A DNA stretch of 53,507 nucleotides from Clostridiales bacterium. Lineage in GTDB: Bacteria > Bacillota > Clostridia > Christensenellales > Aristaeellaceae. Positions within the stretch are counted from its first letter, which is position 1, and each line of letters opens with the position of its first letter. This document shows, piece by piece, positions 9,099 to 17,866 of this stretch. The DNA lies in NCBI GenBank assembly GCA_015056145.1, contig SVGY01000017.1, positions 1 to 53,507 of the forward strand. The letters run 5' to 3'. The notes below the pieces were generated by a model, which was given only the letters and a program-made list of their open reading frames with translations, was not told the origin of the DNA and searched no databases. A program made the translations under genes and the position numbers.

Positions 9099-10322
9099 TC
9101 AGTTCTTCACAAAATCCCAAGCTTCCTCGATTCCGTTCCAGAGCAGGATTCCGTCCGGGGTTCGGTACATGTCACTGTAATAGCGTCTTTCTGTCCTTAC
9201 GCTGGAGATAGAAGTGTCGTTCTTTTCTCCGAAGTACAGACGGCCATAAACATAGCTACTCAAATGAAGCGAGGCGTTTGCGTATTCTTCAACATCTGAA
9301 TCATAAATGCTGTAATACACATTCGGAAATCTATCCACAAATTCTTGCGCTTCAATCTCGTAATAATGCTCAATAAAGTCATATACTTCGCTATTGTTGC
9401 TGGTATCGATCCGAATCAGGAAATATGCACCGTTTTTTCCGGGAATCAGCATTCTGGCCCCTTCCATACGGGAGTACTCCGCTTCTTCAGCGCCCAGTTC
9501 GATTTCATAGCCGGAGCAGTCAAGGTAAGTGTTGCCGTCTCCCACATAGGCATAAACCGCATATATTTTCCCATCCCAAAAATAGAAGGTTTGAATCTGC
9601 TGGAAAAGGTCGTAGGGAAGAGCGCCGATGGTTGTTTCCTCTGCTGCCGGAGTGGCTTTATGCTCCAGGATGTTATCCATGCCCTTGCGAATAAAGTACA
9701 AACCTTCATCGGTGACTGTAAAAGCCTGCACATCTTCCACAACATCCATCATTTTCCCCGTGGACAAGCAATAGGCTTTCACCGTGCCAGCCTGCAGGAA
9801 ATACAAATAATCTCCGCACACACTCAGGTAACTGCTGTTTCCATCTAAATCTGACAGTTTTTGATAGGTCTTGTCCGCAAGGGTATATCTGTTTAGTTGA
9901 TAGTTGTATCCGCCGTCATAAAATGCGGTAACAGCATATACAGCTTTCTCATCCGCACAAATGCAATCTATCCAGCCTTTTTCAACGGCAAAAAGCTTCT
10001 CTCTTTTTTTGTAAGCGCCGTCCGTCAGGTAAACTGCATCGTCATCAATCAGGTATACCCGCTTTCCGCAAGTGGCCACTTCGCCGCCTGCCGCAACATT
10101 GGCTGCGCTGATGGAGCGACTCAAACGGTTTTTCTCATTTGCATTCACAATAGAAAGGACCACCACTGCAACGAGCGCCAAAACAGCCACCGCAGCGATC
10201 AGCGCCGTCAGGAGGCGTTTCCTGTCCGCATACTTTTTCTTTGTTGCTTCTACGCTGGTGCCGCATTTGCTGCAAAAGGCCACCTCTTCGGACAGTTCTC
10301 GTTTACATTTGCTGCATTTCAT
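9099..10322 (-). CDS. Zinc-ribbon membrane protein with extracellular propeller-like domain
   Basis: A 407-residue protein with a ribbon (C3, C6, C17, C20), a basic linker, one transmembrane helix (about 35-60; ALIAAVAVLALVAVVVL) and a large extracytoplasmic region. That region has repeated beta-blade-like units, each giving a short strand ending in an aromatic pair (VYLIDDDAVYLTDG, YLSVCGDYLYFLQAG, AFTVTDEGLYFIRKG). This is the DUF5050-like arrangement of predicted beta-propellers. AT content is higher than in the rightward neighbours. It follows the 10338-10766 gene by 15 bp in the same unit and converges on the 5895-8801 unit. Likely a surface sensor or binding protein; ligand unknown. Confidence 0.78.
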   Translation of the reverse strand: MKCSKCKRELSEEVAFCSKCGTSVEATKKKYADRKRLLTALIAAVAVLALVAVVVLSIVNANEKNRLSRSISAANVAAGGEVATCGKRVYLIDDDAVYLTDGAYKKREKLFAVEKGWIDCICADEKAVYAVTAFYDGGYNYQLNRYTLADKTYQKLSDLDGNSSYLSVCGDYLYFLQAGTVKAYCLSTGKMMDVVEDVQAFTVTDEGLYFIRKGMDNILEHKATPAAEETTIGALPYDLFQQIQTFYFWDGKIYAVYAYVGDGNTYLDCSGYEIELGAEEAEYSRMEGARMLIPGKNGAYFLIRIDTSNNSEVYDFIEHYYEIEAQEFVDRFPNVYYSIYDSDVEEYANASLHLSSYVYGRLYFGEKNDTSISSVRTERRYYSDMYRTPDGILLWNGIEEAWDFVKN

Positions 10323-10337
10323 AGCCGTATTCCCCCG

Positions 10338-10766
10338 TCATTTCTTCAGGCCGAGGCCCACCAAAACACCGGCAATAGCTGTGCCGAGTGCACGGGTGGC
10401 AATGGTATAGCCGGCATAGATATTGCCGAGCTGGGCATAGTATGCTTCCTCCAGTGTTCTTCCACCCACGGATTCAATCCGGCTGATCATCTCTCCGCCA
10501 AGGCTGATGGAATCAGCAGCAAGCATAAACTGATGGTACACATAAACCGCCAGAACACAGAATGCTGCCAGTTTCAGAATGCGATAGACCAGATACGGCC
10601 ACTTGAATTTCATTTTCTTCTGGGAAGGTGCCTCAGTTACTGCGTCTTCTTCGACAGTCTCCACAGCCTTGGTTTCCTCCGGGGTTTCTACAGGCAGTTC
10701 CTTTTCGCAATTGGGGCAAACCTTTACTTCATCGGGGATCTCGGTACCACAGTAAGGACAGAACAT
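10338..10766 (-). CDS. Small zinc-ribbon membrane protein
   Basis: A 142-residue protein with a ribbon MFCPYCGTEI...CPNC (C3, C6, C17, C20), an acidic linker (about 24-45), a basic KKMKFKW stop segment and one or two hydrophobic helices (about 52-80 and a Gly/Ala-rich C-terminal one, ALGTAIAGVLVGLGL). GGAGG lies 7-12 bases before the ATG at 10766; an upstream frame extension lacks a ribosome site. First gene of the leftward pair. No function recognised. Confidence 0.78.
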   Translation of the reverse strand: MFCPYCGTEIPDEVKVCPNCEKELPVETPEETKAVETVEEDAVTEAPSQKKMKFKWPYLVYRILKLAAFCVLAVYVYHQFMLAADSISLGGEMISRIESVGGRTLEEAYYAQLGNIYAGYTIATRALGTAIAGVLVGLGLKK

Positions 10767-11007
10767 GATAAAACCTCCATTCAATGATAACGCACACAAC
10801 AAAATGATTTTTTATAAAGCTTTCTTTTGCTTCGCTTCTTTTCTTTATCAAAAACCATCCAATCTCAACTGTGCATGTGCGTATATGCGTATTATATGCC
10901 CTATTTCTTTATTTTGCAACAACAAATAACTCAGCTGCGAAAAAGCCTCTTTCATGGCCCTTTTCCTTCCCTTTCAGGCCTTCTATCCCGAGTATTTTTG
11001 CAACACA

Positions 11008-11037
11008 AAACCACCCCCGACGAATCAGGGGTGGTTT
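11008..11037 (-). terminator. Terminator of the 11057-12031 gene
   Basis: AAACCACCCC / GGGGTGGTTT, a 10-bp perfect stem with a 10-nt loop. Reading leftward it is followed by TTTG. It lies 20 bp after the stop codon. Confidence 0.75.
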
Positions 11038-11056
11038 CGCTATATCGATATATCTA

Positions 11057-12031
11057 TCAGTTTTCGCTCTTGCGCTGACGCTTGCTGAGTACCAGGATGG
11101 CGCCGAGGGAAAGCAGCATGGCGGCGAAGGCAGCCATCAGGGGCATGCTGTCGCCGGTTACAGGCTGATTGGCGGGAGGAAGCACTTCTTCCTCTTCCTC
11201 TTCTTCGGGTTCTTCCACCACATGGCCGCACTCGTCGTTGTGGATCTGGCTGCTGCCGGATTCGCTAACGGTCAGCTTTTCGCCCTTCTTATGGCGCCAC
11301 ATGCCGTTTTCGCCATTGGGGTCAAGCAGGCAATCCACCTCGTTGCCGGAAAGGTTCAGGGTGTAGCTGCCGGTGGTGGACAGGGAAGAGTCAATTTCGA
11401 TGGCAGCCTTATCGCTGGCAACGTAGTTTTCGGTGATGAACTTGCAGTTGTTCACATTCAGGGTGAAGTTGTTGGTTTTGCTTTCGTTGTAGAACAGCAC
11501 GCTCTTGCTGGCAAACTTGAAGGTGCAGTCGTTGAGGGTGCAGTTGGTAGCGCCGTAAGTCCAGAGGTTGTAGTTGCCCGCAGCAGTCTGAATGAAGGTG
11601 CAGCGGTTGAACTCGGTCTCGGGGGCGTAGGTCCAGTATTCGCCTTCGATGGTGCAATCGTTGTAGGTCACCTTGGCAGCGTGATGGAAACCGGCGTAGT
11701 TCACGTTGGCCTTGATGAGCTTCAGATCCTCAAACACCATAATGCCGCCATGGGCAGCATGGGCAGAGGAGCCAAGATTGAGCGCAGCATCATCGGTCTT
11801 GCCGACGATCTTCACATTCACATTATTGGGAAAGCTGCCGGAAACCGTCATGGTGCCGTAGATCTCCACGGGATAGGAAGTGCCGCTGGCGGCCTTCACA
11901 GCATCCATGAAATTGGTGTAGGAAGTGCCGTTTACCACGGCTTCGTTGCTGCCTGCCAGGGCAAAGCTGGGCACCAGTGCCAGCACCAGCAGACAGGCCA
12001 CGACCAGAATCATTTTCATCTTGCCGGACAT
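11057..12031 (-). CDS. Surface protein: signal peptide, beta-helix repeats, LPXTG-like anchor
   Basis: A 324-residue protein. A signal peptide (about 1-26, ending SFALAG) is followed by a right-handed beta-helix-like body of short repeating strands (VTYNDCTIEG, FNRCTFIQTA, LNDCTFKF, VNNCKFITEN), typical of polymorphic repeat adhesins. A Glu-rich spacer (EEPEEEEEEEV) and a sorting-like tail come next: QPVTGD, a hydrophobic helix (MPLMAAFAAMLLSLGAILVL) and a basic KRQRK end. QPVTG departs from canonical LPXTG at the first residue, so sortase anchoring is likely but not certain. GAGG lies before the ATG and a good promoter is at 12108-12137. Monocistronic. Ligand unknown. Confidence 0.82.
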   Translation of the reverse strand: MSGKMKMILVVACLLVLALVPSFALAGSNEAVVNGTSYTNFMDAVKAASGTSYPVEIYGTMTVSGSFPNNVNVKIVGKTDDAALNLGSSAHAAHGGIMVFEDLKLIKANVNYAGFHHAAKVTYNDCTIEGEYWTYAPETEFNRCTFIQTAAGNYNLWTYGATNCTLNDCTFKFASKSVLFYNESKTNNFTLNVNNCKFITENYVASDKAAIEIDSSLSTTGSYTLNLSGNEVDCLLDPNGENGMWRHKKGEKLTVSESGSSQIHNDECGHVVEEPEEEEEEEVLPPANQPVTGDSMPLMAAFAAMLLSLGAILVLSKRQRKSEN

Positions 12032-12107
12032 TTTTCTTTACCTCGCTTTATAGTAATTGAGTAGCAGGGCCCGAACGGCCCTTGGAAAGATGCACTAATA
12101 CTTCTTT

Positions 12108-12137
12108 AGTATACCTCTTGTAAATCAGAGATGTCAA
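12108..12137 (-). promoter_or_regulatory. Promoter of the beta-helix surface protein
   Basis: Minus strand TTGACA (12132-12137), 18-bp spacer, TATACT (12108-12113). Confidence 0.7.
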
Positions 12138-12183
12138 GAAGAATCTGCACCTATATAACATTATCTTTGTTATTATTATAATT

Positions 12184-13110
12184 TTATTTTTCCGTCGAGG
12201 CCTTTTCATCCCCATAGCCATCCTGTCCGGGGAAGGCAGGCAGCTTCTCCCGGGTGATCATCAGCGGATGGCGGTATGTGGCTATCAGGTTTTCCCTGTC
12301 ATTTTCCCGGATGAAGTTGCTGTGCCACACCATAAACCACAGCCAGAGGCAGCCATCCTTCTGAAAATCATCCGGGCAGGGCAGATTGCCGCACTCATGG
12401 AAGGCCAGAGGCCTGCGGGAAAGCCGGCGCAACCACAGCTTTTTCCAAGCTTTTTGATGGGTGGTGCCGTCGTACACATCCGAGCCGACGATGTCCCAAT
12501 AGCGTTTTCCCGGATTCCAGCCGGATTTCATCATGTGGGAATAACCCAGTACCCAGATCAGGTTATCCAGGCCGAATTTCTCCGTGAAGCGCTTGTACAT
12601 CATGCGCCACAGCCGGATAAAGGTTCTTGCGCCATCCTTGCCCCACCAGAACCAGCCGCCGTCAAACTCATGAAAGGGCCTCCACAGCACCGGTACTCCG
12701 GCGTTTTTCAGCTCCACAAGGGCGTTGGCTGCCCGGTCCCAGCTTTCCAGCATTTTGTTTTGCTCCGGCGTGCCGGCAGTAAGCAGTTTTTCAAAATCCG
12801 GCCGATCATTCTGGGAGTCCTTGTAGCCGCCGCCGTTTACGCCGGTATGCCAGCATATGGTCACAATGCCGCCATCCTTCCACCACTGAACGGCACGCTG
12901 ATTCACGCCCTCAAAATCATCGTGGATATAGTCAAGCCCCCGGATGGCGGGATAGCATCCCGTCACTTCCTTAACATACTCCACTTCTTCTTCGTGGCGG
13001 CCCCGGCAGGGAGTTTCCTGCTGGCCGGTGAACATTTTTCTGCCAAAATTTTTGCACAAATACTGAAAAAGTTGTTTCGTAATCGTATTCATCGGGGTAT
13101 AATATTTCAT
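12184..13110 (-). CDS. GH26 endo-beta-1,4-mannanase, intracellular
   Basis: Hydrolyses beta-1,4-mannan or manno-oligosaccharides by a retaining mechanism. The 308 residues carry the GH26 acid/base motif VLWRPFHEFDGGWFWWG (E148) and the nucleophile in LAFHECGN (E239), along with ICWHTG and the GSDVYDG strand of the TIM barrel. There is no signal peptide or carbohydrate-binding module, so it probably acts in the cytoplasm on imported oligosaccharides. AAGGAGG lies before ATG 13110. Single gene with its own promoter (13174-13201), divergent from the flavodiiron gene. Some GH26 members cleave other beta-glycans, so substrate specificity is inferred. Confidence 0.9.
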   Translation of the reverse strand: MKYYTPMNTITKQLFQYLCKNFGRKMFTGQQETPCRGRHEEEVEYVKEVTGCYPAIRGLDYIHDDFEGVNQRAVQWWKDGGIVTICWHTGVNGGGYKDSQNDRPDFEKLLTAGTPEQNKMLESWDRAANALVELKNAGVPVLWRPFHEFDGGWFWWGKDGARTFIRLWRMMYKRFTEKFGLDNLIWVLGYSHMMKSGWNPGKRYWDIVGSDVYDGTTHQKAWKKLWLRRLSRRPLAFHECGNLPCPDDFQKDGCLWLWFMVWHSNFIRENDRENLIATYRHPLMITREKLPAFPGQDGYGDEKASTEK

Positions 13111-13173
13111 GGAACGACCTCCTTGGAAATATCGCCTTACCAGATCGGTTGCCCGGCTTTCATAATGAATGTA

Positions 13174-13201
13174 ATTATACCATAACCGACGGCTTTGACA
13201 A
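13174..13201 (-). promoter_or_regulatory. Promoter of the GH26 gene
   Basis: Minus strand TTGTCA (13196-13201), 16-bp spacer, TATAAT (13174-13179). Confidence 0.65.
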
Positions 13202-13260
13202 GAGCCGTTTTGCCCGGAAGCACCGCCAAAACTGCACTTTTAAGAAAGGACGGACCCCCC

Positions 13261-15054
13261 ATGAAAATCACCGATTCTATCCTCTATGTTGGCGTAAACG
13301 ACCACAGCGTAGATCTTTTTGAAGGCCAGTACCCCGTGCCCAACGGCATGGCCTACAATTCCTATGTGATCATGGACGAAAAAATCGCCGTGATGGACAC
13401 GGTGGACGTCCACTTTACCCACGAATGGCTGGACAAGCTCTCCAGCGCACTGGGCAGCCGCAAGCCGGACTACCTCATCGTACAGCACATGGAGCCGGAC
13501 CATTCCGCCAATATCGTCCAGTTTATGCGCACCTATCCCAACGCAAAGCTGGTAGCCAGCGCCAAGGCCCACACCATGATGAACCAGTTCTTCGGCAAGG
13601 ACAAGCTGCCGGAAGACCGCATCACCGTCGGCGAGGGAGACGTGCTGGATCTGGGCAGCCACAAGCTGCACTTTGTGGCCGCCCCCATGGTGCACTGGCC
13701 TGAAGTGATCGTCACCTACGACGCCACCGACAAGGTGCTTTTCTCCGCCGATGGCTTTGGCAAGTTCGGCGCCCTGGATGTGGACGAAGAATGGGATTGC
13801 GAGGCCCGCAGGTACTATTTCGGCATCGTGGGCAAATACGGCGCACAGGTGCAGAACCTGCTCAAGAAGGCAGCCCAGCTGGACATCCAGACCATTTGCC
13901 CCCTGCATGGGCCCGTGCTGAAGGAAAACCTGGGCCACTATCTGGGCCTGTACCAGACCTGGTCCTCCTACGAGGTAGAAAGCGAAGGCATCATGATCGC
14001 CTACACCTCCATATACGGCAACACCCGCCGGGCGGTGGAGCTGCTCAAAGAAAAGCTGCTGGCCCGGGGCTGCCCCAAGGTTGTGATGTGCGACCTGGCC
14101 CGGGACGAAATGACCGAGGCTGTGGAGGATGCTTTCCGCTACGGCAAGCTTGTGCTGGCCACCACCACCTACAATGCAGATATCTTCCCCTTCATGCGCC
14201 AGTTCATCGATCACCTTACTGAGCGCAGCTATCAGAAGCGCACCATTGCCCTTATCGAAAACGGCTCCTGGGCCCCTCAGGCCGCCAAGCGCATGAAAGA
14301 TATGTTTGCAAACAGCAAGGACATCCGCTGGACGGATACCACCGTACGCATCATGTCCGCATTGAACGCCGAGAATATGACTCAGCTGGATCAGATGGCT
14401 GACGAGCTCTGCATGGATTACAGCGCCATGAGCGACGAGTTGGCCGATAAGCACGACATGAGTGCTCTTTTCAAGATTGGTTACGGTCTGTATGTGGTTA
14501 CCTGCAGCGACGGCAAGCGGGACAACGGCCTCATCGTAAACGCCGTGACCCAGCTCACCGACCGGCCCAACCGGGTGGCTGTGACCATCAACAAGGAAAA
14601 CTACTCCCATCACTTAATCCGCCAGAGCGGCATGATGAACGTGAACTGTCTTTCCGAAGATGCTCCCTTCCAGGTATTTGAAAACTTTGGCTTCCAGAGC
14701 GGACGCACCGCCGACAAATTCGAGGGCATGACTCCCCTGCGCTCCGAAAACGGCCTGGCCTTCCTGCCCAAATACATCAATGCCCTGCTTTCCCTGAAGG
14801 TGGAGCAGTATGTGGACCTGGACACCCACGGCATGTTCATCTGCTCTGTAACGGAGGCCCGGGTTATCAGCGACCGGGAGACCATGACCTACACCTATTA
14901 TCAGGAAAACGTGAAGCCCAAGCCCCAGACCGAAGGCAAAAAGGGTTTTGTCTGCAAAATCTGCGGCTACATTTACGAGGGCGACGAACTGCCCGAGGAT
15001 TTCATCTGCCCCCTGTGCAAACACGGCGCAGCAGATTTTGAGCCTATCGAATAA
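13261..15054 (+). CDS. Four-module flavodiiron protein (O2/NO reductase) with flavin reductase and rubredoxin domains
   Basis: Detoxifies O2 (or NO) by four- or two-electron reduction at a non-haem diiron site; cytoplasmic. The 597 residues divide into a metallo-beta-lactamase-like diiron domain (1-240; ligands H76, E78, D80, H81, H145, D164, H216 all present) and a flavodoxin domain (242-395; FMN loop TSIYGNT 249-255). A flavin-reductase-like domain (about 400-550; FKIGYGLYVVTCSDG) and a C-terminal rubredoxin (561-597; C565, C568, C583, C586) follow. Putting the redox partners in one chain should allow electron transfer from NAD(P)H without separate carriers. I chose ATG 13261, which follows AAAGGA and starts the conserved MKITDSILYVGVND; the frame extends upstream without support. 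A terminator follows. Confidence 0.95.
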   Translation: MKITDSILYVGVNDHSVDLFEGQYPVPNGMAYNSYVIMDEKIAVMDTVDVHFTHEWLDKLSSALGSRKPDYLIVQHMEPDHSANIVQFMRTYPNAKLVASAKAHTMMNQFFGKDKLPEDRITVGEGDVLDLGSHKLHFVAAPMVHWPEVIVTYDATDKVLFSADGFGKFGALDVDEEWDCEARRYYFGIVGKYGAQVQNLLKKAAQLDIQTICPLHGPVLKENLGHYLGLYQTWSSYEVESEGIMIAYTSIYGNTRRAVELLKEKLLARGCPKVVMCDLARDEMTEAVEDAFRYGKLVLATTTYNADIFPFMRQFIDHLTERSYQKRTIALIENGSWAPQAAKRMKDMFANSKDIRWTDTTVRIMSALNAENMTQLDQMADELCMDYSAMSDELADKHDMSALFKIGYGLYVVTCSDGKRDNGLIVNAVTQLTDRPNRVAVTINKENYSHHLIRQSGMMNVNCLSEDAPFQVFENFGFQSGRTADKFEGMTPLRSENGLAFLPKYINALLSLKVEQYVDLDTHGMFICSVTEARVISDRETMTYTYYQENVKPKPQTEGKKGFVCKICGYIYEGDELPEDFICPLCKHGAADFEPIE

Positions 15055-15079
15055 ACAACCTTTACCCCGTTCTTACCTG

Positions 15080-15111
15080 GCCAGCCGCAAAAAATCTGCG
15101 GCTGGCTTTTT
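15080..15111 (+). terminator. Terminator of the flavodiiron gene
   Basis: GCCAGCCGC / GCGGCTGGC, a 9-bp perfect stem followed by five T residues. Confidence 0.9.
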
Positions 15112-15146
15112 CACGCACCTCACCCCTGCTGCAAAACGCCCGACCC

Positions 15147-15175
15147 TTGACCTGTAGGCCATCTTCTGTTATCCT
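15147..15175 (+). promoter_or_regulatory. Promoter of the nucleoside phosphorylase gene
   Basis: TTGACC (15147-15152), 17-bp spacer, TATCCT (15170-15175). Confidence 0.5.
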
Positions 15176-15229
15176 CATAAAATCGGAAAACCGATACGTC
15201 AGGCATTTGCCGAAAGGAGGCCCCGAGCC

Positions 15230-15994
15230 ATGATTACCCCGCAAGAGTATCCCATTCTGGAGTTTGACACAAACAGAACCGCCAAGCTGAATCCCACCAA
15301 TTACGTGGATAAAAAGCTCGACACCGACAAGTTGATCATTACCTTTTTTCCCGAGGTAATCAACAAGCTCATGGCCCAAAACCGCATCGCTCCGCACACC
15401 CACATCGGCGGCGAAAACCCATTCGATATCTACCATTTTACCGACGAACCGGATATCCTCATCGTTCTGGGGCAGGTGGGATGCCCCAGCTGTGCCGGTA
15501 ATCTTGACCTGTTCAACGCCTTTGGCATTACCAAAGTGATGTTCTGCGGCGGTGGCGGCGTTCTGGACAGAAACATCGAAGTGGGGCAGCTGCTTCTGGT
15601 GGATGGAGCCATCCGGGATGAAGGTTTCTCCTTCCATTATGTGGAGCCGTCCCGCTGTATCTACACCGACCCTGCGGTAACGGACAAAATCGCCGCTTAT
15701 CTGGACGCAAACAGCGTTCCCTATCTCCGGGGCATCACCTGGACCACGGATGCCATCTTCCGGGAAACTGCGGACAGGGTAGAAATGCGTCGGCAGGAAG
15801 GCGCTAAAATCGTGGAAATGGAACAGTCCGGCTGTATTGCCGTGGCGCAGTTCCGTGGTTTTGCTTATGGTGCACTGATCTACGGTGGAGATGACCTCGC
15901 CTCCGAAGAGTGGTCCGAGCGTGGCTGGCGCAGCCGGGAAGGCGTCCGCTTCGACCTGGTGAACCTGTGCAGAAAACTGGTACGGATTATCTGA
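15230..15994 (+). CDS. Nucleoside phosphorylase family protein (uridine phosphorylase-like)
   Basis: A 254-residue protein of the PNP/UDP phosphorylase fold, which splits nucleosides with phosphate to give a base and (deoxy)ribose-1-phosphate. Supporting segments are the Gly-rich GITKVMFCGGGGVLDRNIEV (about 98-117), LLLVDGAIRDEGFSFHYV (residues 120-137) and the C-terminal IVEMEQSGCIAVAQFRG (about 191-207). In this last segment the E-M-E motif usually contacts ribose. AAAGGAGG precedes the ATG. Single gene between a promoter and a bidirectional terminator. Whether uridine or a purine nucleoside is the substrate cannot be decided from the sequence. Confidence 0.85.
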   Translation: MITPQEYPILEFDTNRTAKLNPTNYVDKKLDTDKLIITFFPEVINKLMAQNRIAPHTHIGGENPFDIYHFTDEPDILIVLGQVGCPSCAGNLDLFNAFGITKVMFCGGGGVLDRNIEVGQLLLVDGAIRDEGFSFHYVEPSRCIYTDPAVTDKIAAYLDANSVPYLRGITWTTDAIFRETADRVEMRRQEGAKIVEMEQSGCIAVAQFRGFAYGALIYGGDDLASEEWSERGWRSREGVRFDLVNLCRKLVRII

Positions 15995-16011
15995 TTTTTT
16001 GCTTCACAGCA

Positions 16012-16047
16012 AAAGGCCATTGCAGAGCGATTTCTGCAATGGCCTTT
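16012..16047. terminator. Bidirectional terminator between phosphorylase gene and pgsA
   Basis: AAAGGCCATTGCAGA / TCTGCAATGGCCTTT, a perfect 15-bp stem with a 6-nt loop, between convergent genes. Confidence 0.88.
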
Positions 16048-16058
16048 GTTATATGCAT

Positions 16059-16721
16059 TTATTCTTCCCGGGCAGCCCCGTCGCTGGCAGCAGCCTCTGC
16101 GGCACGTTCCTTCCGGCTCTTTTTGATGAGGCCCAGTTCTTTGCCCACGGGCACCATCTGATTTACATAAAACCTCAATGCCAAAAGGGTGCTGATCACC
16201 GCCAGCCAGATTACCAAAAGATCGATGGTAAGCCAGGCGGGCCAGCCAGGGGTCAGGCTGGCAAACCAGTCATGGAAATAGCTCATCACCAGGCCGAGAA
16301 TGAACAGGCAATGGGCCACTTTGCCGGCCATGCTGGAATATACCACTACCCCCTTGCCGTAAAGCCGGATGCCTGCATATATCATGAAGCCTTCCTTTGC
16401 CATAACGATGAGCACAGCCAGCCAGGGCAACACGCCGGGTATATGCTTGTTGCCAATGCACATGGAGAGCATGGCGGTAACCACCATCACCTTATCGGCC
16501 AGGGGATCCATCACCTTGCCAAAATCGGTAATGAGGTTGTACTTCCGGGCGATTTTTCCATCCAGAAGATCGGTAAAGCACGCTGCCATAAAGGTGAAAA
16601 GGGCTGCGTACTTTCTTCCCATCACAAACAGCACCAAATATACAGGCACCAGCGCAAGCCGGATAACGGTAAGTACATTGGGCACATTGAGGTTCTTCCG
16701 AACATATTCCTTCAGGGTCAC
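16059..16721 (-). CDS. pgsA: CDP-diacylglycerol--glycerol-3-phosphate 3-phosphatidyltransferase
   Basis: Makes phosphatidylglycerol phosphate, the committed step to phosphatidylglycerol and cardiolipin, at the membrane. The 220 residues have the complete CDP-alcohol phosphotransferase signature D-x2-D-G-x2-A-R-x8-G-x3-D-x3-D (D51, D54, G55, A58, R59, G68, D72, D76) in the second helix region. Several further membrane helices and an Ala/Arg/Glu-rich tail extend beyond the usual ~190 residues. The N-terminal motif NVPNVLTVIRLALVP is typical of PgsA rather than of phosphatidylserine synthase. Single leftward gene ending in a bidirectional terminator. Confidence 0.93.
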   Translation of the reverse strand: MTLKEYVRKNLNVPNVLTVIRLALVPVYLVLFVMGRKYAALFTFMAACFTDLLDGKIARKYNLITDFGKVMDPLADKVMVVTAMLSMCIGNKHIPGVLPWLAVLIVMAKEGFMIYAGIRLYGKGVVVYSSMAGKVAHCLFILGLVMSYFHDWFASLTPGWPAWLTIDLLVIWLAVISTLLALRFYVNQMVPVGKELGLIKKSRKERAAEAAASDGAAREE

Positions 16722-16806
16722 AACAAAGCCTCCTTAGGCGAGATACGCTTTGCTATTATAGCATTCCAGTTTTCTCCGTGCAAGTTTCCAGGAAAAATAT
16801 TCTTTC

Positions 16807-17850
16807 TTACCGCTTACAGATGCGGCGGATATCTTCCATCAAAAGACGCACGTTTTCCTCCGGGGTGAACCAGCTGGTGCAGAAGCGCACAGCCGCCTTA
16901 TCCCCTTCCAGGTTCTGCCAGTGGCTGAAGGCGTACTTTTCACTAAAGGCTTCTCTTTCCGCCCTGGTCAGAATGGGGAACTGCTGATTGGTGGGAGAAT
17001 CATACAGCATGGATACGCCGCAGTCCTCAAAGGTCTTGCGGATTTCCAGCGCAAGGGAAACGGCGTGCTTGCCAAGGTTCTGGTACAGGCCGCCATCCAT
17101 CAGGGTCTCAAACTGCACGCCCAGCAACCGGCCTTTGGCCAGCATGCCGCCCTGGCGCTTGATGAAATAGCGGAAATCCTTTTTCAGATTTTCGTTGGTG
17201 ATAACCACCGCTTCGCCAAACAGTGCGCCCACCTTGGTGCCGCCGATGTAGAACACGTCGCACAGCGCCGCCAGATCGGAAAGTTCCACATCATTGGCGG
17301 GGGAAGCAAGGCCGTAGCCGCAGCGTGCGCCATCCACATACAGCATCATGCCGTACTTGTCGCAAACCCGGCGCATTGCCCGGAGCTGCTCCAGCGTATA
17401 GAGAGTTCCGTTTTCTGTAGGCTGGCTGATGTACACCATGCCGGGCTGCACCATGTGCTCATGGGTGCTGTCGCCGTAATGGGCGGCGCAGTATTCCTCC
17501 ACCTGTTCAGCGGAGATACGGCCATCGTCCGAGGGCAAAGGCAGCACCTTGTGTCCCAGGGCCTCGATAGCGCCGGTCTCATGCACATTGATGTGGCCGG
17601 TCACAGCGGCAACTGCGCCCTGATGGGGCCGGAGGGCAGCACAGATCACTGTGGCATTGGCCTGGGTACCGCCCACAAGGAAGTGCACGTCGGCTTCCGG
17701 AGCCTTCAATTGTTCCTTGATCAGCTGCCGTGCCCGGTCACAGTGCGCATCCTCGCCATAGCCGGGGTGCTGCTCAAAGTTGGATTGAGTCAATGCTTCC
17801 AGGATTGCCGGATGGCAGCCCTCTGCATAGTCGCATTCAAAACGGATCAT
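16807..17850 (-). CDS. ltaE: Threonine aldolase family PLP enzyme
   Basis: Cleaves L-threonine or allo-threonine to glycine and acetaldehyde. The 347 residues show the fold-type I PLP site: LVGGTQANATV (58-68; cofactor phosphate region), VDGAR (172-176; Asp contacts the pyridine nitrogen) and GGTKVGALFGEA (203-214) with the Schiff-base lysine K206. AGGAG precedes ATG 17850, which begins MIRFECDYAEGCHP; a longer frame lacks support. It sits 16 bp downstream of rlmH at the end of the walJ-to-rlmH unit. Close relatives sometimes act on other beta-hydroxy amino acids. Confidence 0.9.
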   Translation of the reverse strand: MIRFECDYAEGCHPAILEALTQSNFEQHPGYGEDAHCDRARQLIKEQLKAPEADVHFLVGGTQANATVICAALRPHQGAVAAVTGHINVHETGAIEALGHKVLPLPSDDGRISAEQVEEYCAAHYGDSTHEHMVQPGMVYISQPTENGTLYTLEQLRAMRRVCDKYGMMLYVDGARCGYGLASPANDVELSDLAALCDVFYIGGTKVGALFGEAVVITNENLKKDFRYFIKRQGGMLAKGRLLGVQFETLMDGGLYQNLGKHAVSLALEIRKTFEDCGVSMLYDSPTNQQFPILTRAEREAFSEKYAFSHWQNLEGDKAAVRFCTSWFTPEENVRLLMEDIRRICKR

Positions 17851-17866
17851 TTTTCTTTCGCTCCTT

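Noticed and set aside
13240..14613. 457-codon frame antisense to the flavodiiron gene
   Set aside because: Shadow of a gene whose every metal ligand is intact on the plus strand.
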